NCBI GenBank assembly: GCA_947396885.1
Contig: OX377202.1
Location: forward strand, 74,372,643 to 74,436,642
Length of the DNA stretch: 64,000 nucleotides
Source: Heligmosomoides polygyrus polygyrus
Lineage: Eukaryota > Nematoda > Chromadorea > Rhabditida > Heligmosomidae
Reading direction: 5' to 3'
The notes under the pieces are model-generated. The model made no database searches and was not told the DNA's origin. It worked only from the letters and a program-made list of their open reading frames with translations. The translations under genes were made by a program, and so were the position numbers. Numbering within the stretch: the stretch's first letter is position 1; each line of letters begins with the position of its first letter. Positions 60,101 through 64,000 of the stretch are shown piece after piece.

Positions 60101-62179
60101 CTCTTTCAGCGTTCATTGTTTCATACCATAGCTTTTAACTGGAAGGGTCCTGGCTGAGCATCACCCAGGACCCTTCCAGTCAACAGCTATGGTATAAAAC
60201 AATGAAACAAGTGAAACACAAGCGCTTGTCACACCAGCAGTATCTTACAAAAGCCAGTGAGGAACAATCTTCTCCCTGGCAAGGAATGACCACTTCTTCT
60301 TCGTTAAACGCGTAATATGTGGGTGTAGAGAAGGGTCCTGGGTGAGCATCGGCGTAACCTCACTGTTATCTTTCCCCTCACAGTCATCATCAGGTGTCCA
60401 GTCGACATCCACCTCCTCGTCGAAACGCACCTATGAAACCACCAAGATGATACGTGTAGAAAAGTGCCATTTTCATTATACTGCCTCTAACCTGTACCGC
60501 CTCTTCTTCTGACAGTCGACATCTCCATAAATGGCGTCCAGGAGGAGTTCTTTTATGGCATCCGCAATCGCAATGTCGCTCCTTGTCGGGAAGTGAAATC
60601 CGGTGTGAAGGTGGAAAGTAATCAGCGGACAACACGTTCAGGTGAGAACGACATTTTTAGTGCACTTATGTACCGATATGGTCCGGTTTCATAATATTCA
60701 ACCGTAAGGTGGGCGTATTTGTGTGCAGTTACGGTATCGTTGGGGATACGGTATGATATGGTGGTAGTACGGATATGCATAGCTGAAAGGCTAGCACGTA
60801 TGAAGGCGCAAATAGAGAGCCTCGGTTTGTTATAAGCATTGGTGGTCTAAAATTAACTCCTGCCATTATAAGAAAGTGTAATAGCAACAAACTAATATGT
60901 GCAAAAATCGTGACAGCACTCGGACTCGAACTGAGAAGCCCGCCGCTGTGCTCCTATGAGGCGGCAGTGTTACCGGCTGCGCCACCGGGCACGTTTCGTT
61001 GGGTGTCGTAGGTGTTGGTAATAGTTGCGCGCACGCTTTCAGACCTTGTTTTCAGGTCTTTAAAGAAGCCTTTCCTTGTAAGTACCACGCGCTCCCCATT
61101 ATCCACGTCAGAGTGTTTATTTTTTGATAGCATTAATTTGGACTTGCATGCTTAGAAATTGCGTCTTTTGTGAAGGTAACTGCTGAGTTATGTGCTTACG
61201 AGAATCAGCTATACTTTATGTCACCATCAGGCGTACGATGGCACAGTTGGGGGAGAGAGCGGCTGTCGCGTGCACGCCGAATCGAGCTTCTTGGTTCAGG
61301 CCTCTCCCACGCCAAAAAGTCTTCCCTCCTTCTCGGTTTGACTAATTGACTGGAAAAGATAGAACATTGATTTTTTTCATCAGTTGGCCACCTCAAGTCA
61401 TTGCATAGGCCAGATACACGTTCAAGGTGTCCTTTACGTCCTTTACTTCGTCCTTTACTTTCCGATTTCGTGGTCTGTCACATAACTCCATGTAGATCGC
61501 TTTGGTAAATGAATTGCCGCGACGTACCGAATGCATATGGAGTATAGTCTTTTTTATATGACCCGTCGCAGTTCCTGGCCTCTTCTATGTCTAAAATCAA
61601 CAAAACTGCTGGTTTATAGCTATTCGCACAGTAATCATTCTTGGATGAATCTGCAACTGCAATTAGTCCTGAGGGGAGGCATGTTAAATCAAAATTCATT
61701 TCGGCCTTCCTAATGGCTTTTAGATTGGTTTCAGAAGTTCCAGTTCAAGTTGAGTATGAAACATAGCATAACGTGATCTCTGCAACACTGTGACGTAGAC
61801 ATCAGAAAATTATTGCTCTCTTGCTTTTAGTTGACGCGTAGGAGTTTGTTCACAGTTGAAGCGGTGCGTTGTCTATGGTTCTGCCAGCAATGTTCTGATT
61901 TTGGGGCTCCCCAGACGTTATTTTCAGCCTTTTAAGAAGTAAGGTTGGGCCTGAAGATCATGCTTATTTAATACGTTGATATTTTTTATCTACACTGAAT
62001 GTTTTAGATTTTCTTAGAATTTTCTCTCCTTCTGACTCCACTGATCACCTCTCTGTTCTTCAGCGTCGTTCACTTCGCTCTCGGAGTCAGGAAAGCCGTT
62101 CAGCCGTTGCGGAAAGTGCAGACGCTACATGAAGCTGGTGGAGACGAGGCCGCAACGTCTCTTCTGTTCCACTTGTCAG
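27129..62179 (+). CDS. top-3B: DNA topoisomerase 3-beta (17 exons seen, 3' end not in view)
   Basis: Exons: 27129-27225, 40753-40820, 40873-41010, 41083-41166, 47242-47309, 47363-47519, 50423-50527, 50594-50719, 50887-50995, 53082-53245, 53438-53537, 53616-53700, 53758-53898, 54064-54211, 57165-57320, 57807-57891 and 62064-62179, together 649 codons in phase. TOP3B is a type IA topoisomerase that relaxes DNA and RNA by single-strand passage, with TDRD3 as partner. The toprim fold shows as TVLMVAEKP and [15 protein letters not shown] (the DxDxE acids). [15 protein letters not shown] [20 protein letters not shown] follows, and the active-site tyrosine lies in [38 protein letters not shown] and [12 protein letters not shown] are also present. 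Exon 17 begins the zinc region ([14 protein letters not shown]). About 200 residues (more zinc motifs, RGG tail) are missing and probably lie beyond base 64000. EKPLL replaces the usual EKPSL. The last donor (GTCCGC) is weak. Confidence 0.94.
27396..27605. repeat. AT-rich repeats of a GAATTCGAACGAATATTCG unit
   Basis: The unit GAAT(T/C)CGAACGAATA(T/C)TCG occurs at 27398, 27459 and 27523 with ACTTTTGAA and CCCACCATAT between, then decays into ATTCGAAT repeats. The unit is itself nearly palindromic. Confidence 0.65.
27715..27785 (+). repeat. tRNA-like repeat remnant
   Basis: GGTGGCTCAGCGGGAGTGAC then a B-box GTTCGATTCCGGCGCC about 35 bases later resemble a tRNA, but the acceptor arm does not pair. 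It is a probable SINE head in TOP3B intron 1. Confidence 0.4.
27884..28230 (+). other. unrecognised open frame
   Basis: The frame reads [20 protein letters not shown], then [20 protein letters not shown] and ends just before the repeat that leads the RTE segment. It has plausible composition but no motif I know. It may belong to the adjoining retroelement or be chance. Confidence 0.2.
28254..29372 (+). pseudogene. RTE-like retrotransposon, reverse transcriptase segment
   Basis: A continuous frame runs from [20 protein letters not shown] through [80 protein letters not shown] and [13 protein letters not shown], to about 29370. All RT palm motifs, including FADD, are intact. The N-terminal endonuclease is missing and the C-terminal end is short. 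It is bracketed by a 22-base direct repeat (ATATTCTCACGTATCGCTAG plus CG). Confidence 0.88.
29697..29832. repeat. dispersed repeat, copy 2 (TTGCCGTTCCGG family)
   Basis: This is the inverse of 75-235: GAACGGTACGCCGGAACGGC, CTTGAGGCAAACGAGTAAGA and GGTGTAATGG all pair with the first copy. Confidence 0.6.
31043..31684. repeat. repeated ATAACTCGGTAAG/ACCATATAGAAA units running into the gap
   Basis: Units at about 31043-31170, 31200-31345 and 31560-31684 share an opening ATAACTC, a mid AAAAGCGCTTTC-like block, CCATATAGAAA and TTTTCA then GGTCTTCAT. The segment 31395-31525 is the same unit inverted. The run stops at the N gap. Confidence 0.65.
31685..31884. other. assembly gap (200 N)
   Basis: Exactly 200 undetermined bases, a conventional gap filler. 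The left edge is an inverted repeat and the right edge is the arm of a second foldback, so assembly probably failed on palindromes. It lies in TOP3B intron 1. Confidence 0.98.
31885..32566. mobile_element. foldback element with tRNA-like arms
   Basis: The first 105 bases (ACGTTTCCTAGATGAAGATG onward) are the inverse of 32459-32566. Both arms contain GGATGGCCGAGTGGATAGCG then AGTCGGACTTGTGGGTGG, an A-box-like sequence. The right arm also has a B-box inverse (GGAATCGAACCTTCGAC). The left arm is cut by the gap edge. Confidence 0.7.
33270..33305. repeat. dispersed repeat, short copy 3
   Basis: TGCCGTTCCGGCGTACCGTT then GAGACAGTTCCCTT matches copies 1 and 2. Confidence 0.5.
33419..34045 (-). pseudogene. 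RTE-like retrotransposon linker/RT fragment
   Basis: Read on the minus strand, [56 protein letters not shown], then [20 protein letters not shown] and [13 protein letters not shown]. The order matches the RTE copy at 28254. Frameshifts separate the blocks. Confidence 0.8.
34110..34725 (+). pseudogene. RTE-like retrotransposon 3' fragment
   Basis: The plus strand shows a degenerate [26 protein letters not shown], then [20 protein letters not shown] and WIPRDAKQ. These are typical of the region after the RT domain in RTE elements. Several stops are present. It lies head-to-head with the fragment at 33419-34045. Confidence 0.75.
34985..35095. repeat. ACGATTTA simple repeat, block 1
   Basis: Repeats of TTACGATTTACGATTTTACG occur. 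A similar block lies at 36855-36930. The two blocks flank the TACCATTTT palindromic element. Confidence 0.6.
35770..36625. mobile_element. palindromic TACCATTTT element, copy 2
   Basis: The ends are TACCATTTTCACGTCGAATT and GTTCGACGTGAAAATGGTA. Arms pair over more than 100 bases (GGACACTTTTCAAATCAGAT and complement). The centre is AT-rich with no protein. It belongs to the same family as 14597-15429 and 55809-56602. Confidence 0.8.
36855..36930. repeat. ACGATTTA simple repeat, block 2
   Basis: CTACGATTTACGGTTCACG, then TACGATTTACGACGG and ATTACGATTTACGATTTACG. It is related to 34985-35095. Confidence 0.6.
37866..38040 (-). mobile_element. CR1/Jockey-like retrotransposon 3' UTR fragment
   Basis: On the minus strand AACGTGGATGTCTGTCTACG then TCCATGAATAAAATG and AAATAAATAAAAT form the 3' hairpin and tail seen in the copies at 1981, 8306 and 59433. 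No coding part remains. Confidence 0.45.
38100..38345. repeat. 245-base foldback
   Basis: TTCTCCTTAATGATTCTCGT then TTTGCTTAGCAGTGGAA at the left pairs with TTCCACTGCTAAGCAAAATA then AATTAAGGAGGA at the right. Inner blocks GAAGACGGAGCCCTGATTT and AAATCAGGGTTCCGTCTTC also pair. Arms are about 100 bases. Confidence 0.75.
38735..38905 (+). pseudogene. mariner-type transposase N-terminal HTH remnant
   Basis: The plus-strand frame reads SGKL, then (after a shift) [20 protein letters not shown] and [18 protein letters not shown]. This resembles the second helix-turn-helix of mariner transposases (VLDAIEEDP, LAxxLGCSxxTI). There is no catalytic domain next to it; it lies 4 kb from the DD34D fragment at 42730. 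Confidence 0.6.
38906..40752. other. TOP3B intron 1, distal part, nothing recognised
   Basis: Apart from a short imperfect repeat near 40250-40330 (ATATAGGATGAAGTGATG and TGTAGGATGAAATGATT) I see no coding or structured sequence before exon 2. Confidence 0.4.
42634..43541 (-). mobile_element. mariner element with G/C-tract terminal inverted repeats
   Basis: The left end is TA, a G run, then CAAAAGTAATGAGACA. The right end is TGTCTCACTACTTTTG, a C run, then TA. The TA duplication and inverted ends define an element of about 908 bases, shorter than a full mariner (about 1.3 kb). It carries the transposase frame 43344-42730. It is inserted in TOP3B intron 4. Confidence 0.85.
42730..43344 (-). 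pseudogene. mariner (DD34D) transposase, catalytic domain without N-terminal DNA-binding domain
   Basis: The frame is open for about 205 codons to a stop at 42730 and lacks an ATG near its start. First catalytic Asp: [15 protein letters not shown]. Second: [14 protein letters not shown]. Third: [20 protein letters not shown], with 34 residues between the second and third Asp, which is diagnostic of mariner. The N-terminal HTH motifs are missing, only a degenerate [10 protein letters not shown] stretch lying upstream, so an internal deletion is likely. All three acids are intact. Confidence 0.88.
43670..44950. mobile_element. 1.28-kb palindromic element with transposase remnant at its centre
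   Basis: The left arm (43675-44100) pairs with the right arm (44540-44945): ACTGTTTGAAAGGTGATAAC with GTTATCACCTTTCAAACAGT, and AAAAATGCAGGTATCC with GGATACCCTGCATTTTT. Between the arms lies the transposase remnant at 44262-44405. The length and DDE remnant suggest a Tc1/mariner derivative. Confidence 0.75.
44262..44405 (+). pseudogene. mariner-superfamily transposase remnant (first catalytic Asp region)
   Basis: The frame reads [20 protein letters not shown] then [10 protein letters not shown]. It resembles the DEATFxLNGxVNRHNxxYW box around the first catalytic Asp of one group of Tc1/mariner-like transposases. Nothing before or after it is recognisable. Confidence 0.6.
45226..45650. mobile_element. 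TIR element with ACCCATTGACGACCG ends
   Basis: The left end ACCCATTGACGACCGTGCGG is inverse to the right end CCGCGCGGTCGTCAATGGGT. The right end adjoins TTAA-like sequence (GGGTTAAACC), so a piggyBac-like origin is possible but unproven. It is about 425 bases with no transposase. Confidence 0.6.
46109..46310. repeat. two direct repeats of a 65-base CCGATTTGGCTCAAACTTC unit
   Basis: Copies start at 46110 and 46237, sharing CCGATTTGGCTCAAACTTC, TTTGGGA(C/T)GCTGAAC and ATCCGACACCCG. An inverse fragment (ACATCGGATCCGTGTTCAGC then ATCCCAAGTAACCC) lies at 46873-46906. It is probably part of one decayed element spanning 46.1-47.0 kb. Confidence 0.6.
46912..46986. repeat. perfect-looking 75-base hairpin
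   Basis: GTTTGGGTTACGGGATGTTG then TGTCGTGAG pairs with CTCACACGACACGACATCCC then GTAACCCAAAC around a short loop. It has no terminator context and sits in TOP3B intron 4. Confidence 0.75.
48305..48565 (-). repeat. SINE-like repeat (CCAACCAAGC family), tandem copy A
   Basis: GATGCGCCATGCATTCTGCT, GTCAGCCGATGAACAAGTCA then ACCGACCTCGGGGGGATGGA parallels copy B at 48600-48880. On the minus strand an A-box-like GTAGGCGGAAGCG head follows GTGTGGCGCAG. Confidence 0.6.
48600..48880 (-). repeat. SINE-like repeat (CCAACCAAGC family), tandem copy B
   Basis: On the minus strand it starts GTGTAGCGCAGTTGGAGGAG (A box) and continues CTAACCAAGCCTTCCATCCC, GGTGAATTGGTGCCAGATTT and ACATTGGCTGCTCACCGCAA. 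It is in direct orientation with copy A. Confidence 0.7.
49395..49985 (+). pseudogene. RTE-like retrotransposon 3' end
   Basis: [13 protein letters not shown], then after frame slips [55 protein letters not shown] and [16 protein letters not shown] form the conserved C-terminus of an RTE ORF2. A stop replaces the next codon and several shifts are present. The last part equals the insert at 6470-6660. Confidence 0.85.
51076..51214. mobile_element. short TIR element (GGGGCCGGATTCATCAACGA ends)
   Basis: The left end GGGGCCGGATTCATCAACGA then CTAGCCCGCGGGTG pairs with CCCACGGGCTTAATTGTTGA then TGAATCCGGCTCC. It is about 139 bases, lies in TOP3B intron 9, and shares end sequence with 62296-62463 and 13733-14466. 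Confidence 0.75.
51430..51745 (+). repeat. SINE-like repeat (CCAACCAAGC family), copy
   Basis: GAACCAGGTTTTGATTCCCC (B-box-like), CCAGCCAACCAAGCCTTCGA, CAATTGGTATCAGACCTCTT and CTGACCACAAGTCGTTGTCT appear in the family order. The 5' head from about 51430 is uncertain. Confidence 0.65.
52300..52550 (+). pseudogene. RTE-like retrotransposon RT fragment
   Basis: The frame reads [40 protein letters not shown] and [17 protein letters not shown]. It is colinear with 28254 onward, shifted from that family's consensus by point changes. It ends abruptly. Confidence 0.8.
55809..56602. mobile_element. palindromic TACCATTTT element, copy 3
   Basis: The ends are TACCATTTTTACGTCCAGCT and CGACTTCGACGACAAAATGG plus TA. 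Inner TTGGACACTC-type and GATTTGAAAAGTGTC-type blocks match copies 1 and 2, with more divergence. It lies in TOP3B intron 14. Confidence 0.75.
57892..59055. other. TOP3B intron 16, proximal part, nothing recognised
   Basis: No exon, transposase, tRNA or clear inverted repeat is seen before the SINE-like repeat at 59060. Confidence 0.4.
59060..59345 (+). repeat. tRNA-derived repeat, plus copy of an inverted pair
   Basis: It contains GGTAACACTGCCGCCTCATA then GGAGCACA and a B box AGTTCGAGTCCGAGTGCTG. Flanks GCGTGCGCGCAACTATTATC and CTACGACACCCAACGAAA are inverted at 60940-61060. It reads like a decayed tRNA head plus body. Confidence 0.65.
59431..60117 (-). mobile_element. CR1/Jockey-like retrotransposon, 5'-truncated, with open 182-residue C-terminal frame
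   Basis: The minus-strand frame 60116-59568 has no stop: [80 protein letters not shown] and [10 protein letters not shown]. This is the post-catalytic part of the RT. The 3' UTR ends GCGTGGGTTTCCACG and an AAAT tail (about 59475-59433). The 5' break falls exactly at the edge of the 60118-60196 hairpin. Confidence 0.85.
60118..60196. repeat. 79-base hairpin next to the retrotransposon break
   Basis: TTTCATACCATAGCTTTTAA then CTGGAAGGGTCCTGG pairs with CCAGGACCCTTCCAG then TCAACAGCTATGGTATAAAA around CTGAGCATCAC. A related GAAGGGTCCTGGGTGAGCAT lies at 60331. Confidence 0.75.
60785..61075 (-). repeat. tRNA-derived repeat, minus copy of an inverted pair
   Basis: This is the inverse of 59060-59345, carrying ACAGCACTCGGACTCGAACT and CTATGAGGCGGCAGTGTTAC then CGGCTGCGCCACCGGGC. 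The A-box (GGTGGCGCAGCCGG) is better kept than in the plus copy. Confidence 0.7.
61215..61425 (+). repeat. SINE-like repeat (CCAACCAAGC family), copy with head
   Basis: GGCACAGTTGGGGGAGAGAG and GGCTGTCGCGTGCACGCCGA then ATCGAGCTTCTTGG give the tRNA-like head, followed by CCACCTCAAGTCATTGCATA. The head helps to define the 5' end of the family. Confidence 0.6.
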
Positions 62180-62295
62180 GTCCGCATGCCCACACTGCAG
62201 CACAGCTATCAATTTGGCAGCGCTGCCGCACCCTCTCTTAATCTTCAGCGCTGGTGTCCAGTTTCTTAGCTCTTCAAGCAGTGAGATCGAAGGTA

Positions 62296-62463
62296 ATCAG
62301 GGCGAGATTCATCAACGACTTCTGGCAATTTAACGGAGAAATGAAAGCGATAGCTTATCAAGCGATACGCTGAAACATTTCACCATATCGCTTGTTGATA
62401 AGCTGCGCTATCGCTATCACTTCTTCGTTAAATTGCTGTAAGTCGTTGATGAATCCGGCCCCA
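62296..62463. mobile_element. short TIR element (GGGGCCGGATTCATCAACGA ends), second copy
   Basis: GAGATTCATCAACGACTTCT and GGCAATTTAACGGAGAAATG pair with the inverse CGTTAAATTGCTGTAAGTCG then TTGATGAATCCGGCCCC. Arms are about 75 bases, so it is nearly a full palindrome. Confidence 0.75.
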
Positions 62464-64000
62464 GGACTCCTGCGATGCCTGTTAGTGGGCGACTCCAGCA
62501 GTCCTTCTTGTCATCTGTACAGCTTTGTTACTGTATTGCCATGCGATTGCGGAGAAGCTGCTGCTGTGGAAGACTGACTCTGGACTGCCCGTGAAACAGC
62601 GGCAAGAAGCGCTCTTTGCGAATACGCAGAGCAATCGTTCTCGATCTCGCGCCGAAGCCAGCAAACGTTTCCGTTCCTGACGGGTGTCGGTGGTAGGCGT
62701 GTTCGGAAGGAGGAAACCGGAATTGGCTCTCTGATCTGAAAACAACAACGACTTCGTCCCGACGTCACTCAGAATAGGAATATGGAATTAGATCTCGGTG
62801 CTACGACATTTGCCTTACGGAGTGCGGAACCGTAAGAGAGTTTGGTCCTTCCAGGTTCTAAAGAAACCGACTTCGCTAAATTTTACTCGCTGTCATTAAA
62901 TTCGTTGGCCAACCTCGTGTAGAGCTTATCGATTATCACGGCATAGCTAAAGATCGTTAATGCATATAGAGCCCACACCACTTAAGTTTTGTGACAACCA
63001 AATTAAGGACATTGCAGGAAACATATTCGATACCGAATTTCAAGGATGGAGTGCTTCGCCCTTATGGGGAGAAGAAATGCCCACTGGACGAGTTCGAGCT
63101 GGTGTATTGGCATGTAAGTTGACATGGGTTTTAGATGTGTTGAGTTAAGAAGTTAAGCAAAGTTTGCTTGAATTTAACGTCATTTCTAAGGAGGTAATTC
63201 CTTTGCCACTGGCCTTTTTTATCCATCGATTTCGTCAGATCACGGAGCGAAATATGAATCCACATCTCACTACTTTTAGTGCAGTTTTGGTACTGCTATA
63301 CAGTACATAGAAGCTCTATAATAGGTTTCTGTTTATGAGAGCTTTCACCTCTTCGGGCGAGCGCTGAGAGTAAAGGAACACGTCTTTGAGCGACTCCGTA
63401 CCACTGCGAGAAGCTCCACTCTTCAAGTGGCGAACAAGTACGTTCCAGTTTGGAAAAGTCGTCGAAACTACCAAGTTAGGGGCTTCGAAAGTCCACTACG
63501 GATCTGTACAGCCGCACAGGACAACACCTTCCGAACGTTGAGTCATCGAAAAAAATGATCTGCGTCCAAAACGCCACATTTTAGCCTTGAGTGATTGTGT
63601 ACTGACTCGTCTCGGTTTTGGCGTTAAATGAACATATCTCTGTCCTACGCTTTCATTGGAATCCAAAGCTGTATACTCGACAACAGATCACAACTCTCAG
63701 CAGGATGGACCGCATTATAATGATCGAACTACCATGATTTAGTTTCCAACAAAGCTTTCAGCAAGAGCTTAGATAAGAGGGTGAAAATAAAGGAAGGCTG
63801 AGGGTGATAGGGTGCCAAGATATCGCAATGCATTCTTTTAAGTTATGTAGACACGTTGGTTACGTATAGGCTCTATGAGTGTTCCACTATTGTGGCAAAC
63901 TCATGACGCCATTGTTCTGTTTGTTAAATTCTATTGTAAACCTTGGATTAACGTCCTTCTCACCAAAACGGGAGTAGATCAGCTACCATTTTCCGTTGCC
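62464..64000. other. downstream of TOP3B exon 17, nothing recognised
   Basis: I searched for the remaining TOP3B zinc-finger and RGG exons and found none. The minus-strand open frame 62768-62482 has no motif I know. This is either intron or the following intergenic sequence. Confidence 0.4.

Noticed and set aside
60910..60995. Possible functional tRNA gene on the minus strand
   Set aside because: B box and A box exist but spacing and stems are wrong, and a second decayed copy shows it is a repeat.
62482..62768. Minus-strand frames downstream of TOP3B as a new gene
   Set aside because: No recognisable motif, no splice signals or start context; length is within chance for this composition.

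Overview
The window looks like nuclear DNA of a parasitic nematode, most likely a strongylid (hookworm-type). Three conserved eukaryotic genes are split into short exons by long, repeat-filled introns. Two of them have 3' splice-type acceptors directly before the start codon, the expected context for spliced-leader trans-splicing. I found no bacterial operon, plasmid, CRISPR array or rRNA. One 200-base run of N is an assembly gap.

Genes. (1) Positions 705-5839, minus strand: a complete 7-exon prohibitin-2 gene (phb-2), 298 codons. (2) Positions 15684-26844, plus strand: an 8-exon tRNA pseudouridine synthase Pus10 gene, about 466 residues. (3) Positions 27129-62179 and beyond, plus strand: 17 exons (649 codons) of DNA topoisomerase 3-beta; the C-terminal zinc/RGG end is not seen and probably lies past base 64000. 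Pus10 and TOP3B run in the same direction, 284 bases apart, and could form a nematode operon. phb-2 is divergent from Pus10, about 9.8 kb away.

Repeats. Almost everything else is mobile-element debris. It includes non-LTR retrotransposon pieces of two kinds (RTE-like, and a CR1/Jockey-like family whose 3' ends share a GCGTGG..CCACG hairpin and an AAAT tail). There is a 5'-truncated Penelope-like element with its GIY-YIG endonuclease and a hammerhead-like core. A DD34D mariner transposase is bounded by G/C-tract inverted repeats, and there are two further mariner-type transposase remnants. Several families of palindromic or terminal-inverted-repeat elements occur, one of them in three copies of 0.79-0.86 kb. 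tRNA-derived SINE-like repeats are also common.

Layout: 1-5.9 kb phb-2 with a pogo-like element in intron 1; 5.9-8.4 kb a nest of at least four elements just upstream of phb-2; 8.4-15.7 kb intergenic SINE, Penelope and TIR elements; 15.7-26.8 kb Pus10, with retroelements in introns 3 and 5; 27.1-62.2 kb TOP3B, with a 13.5-kb intron 1 that contains the gap; 62.2-64 kb downstream sequence with one small TIR element. Many stretches of 0.5-2 kb hold nothing I could recognise.
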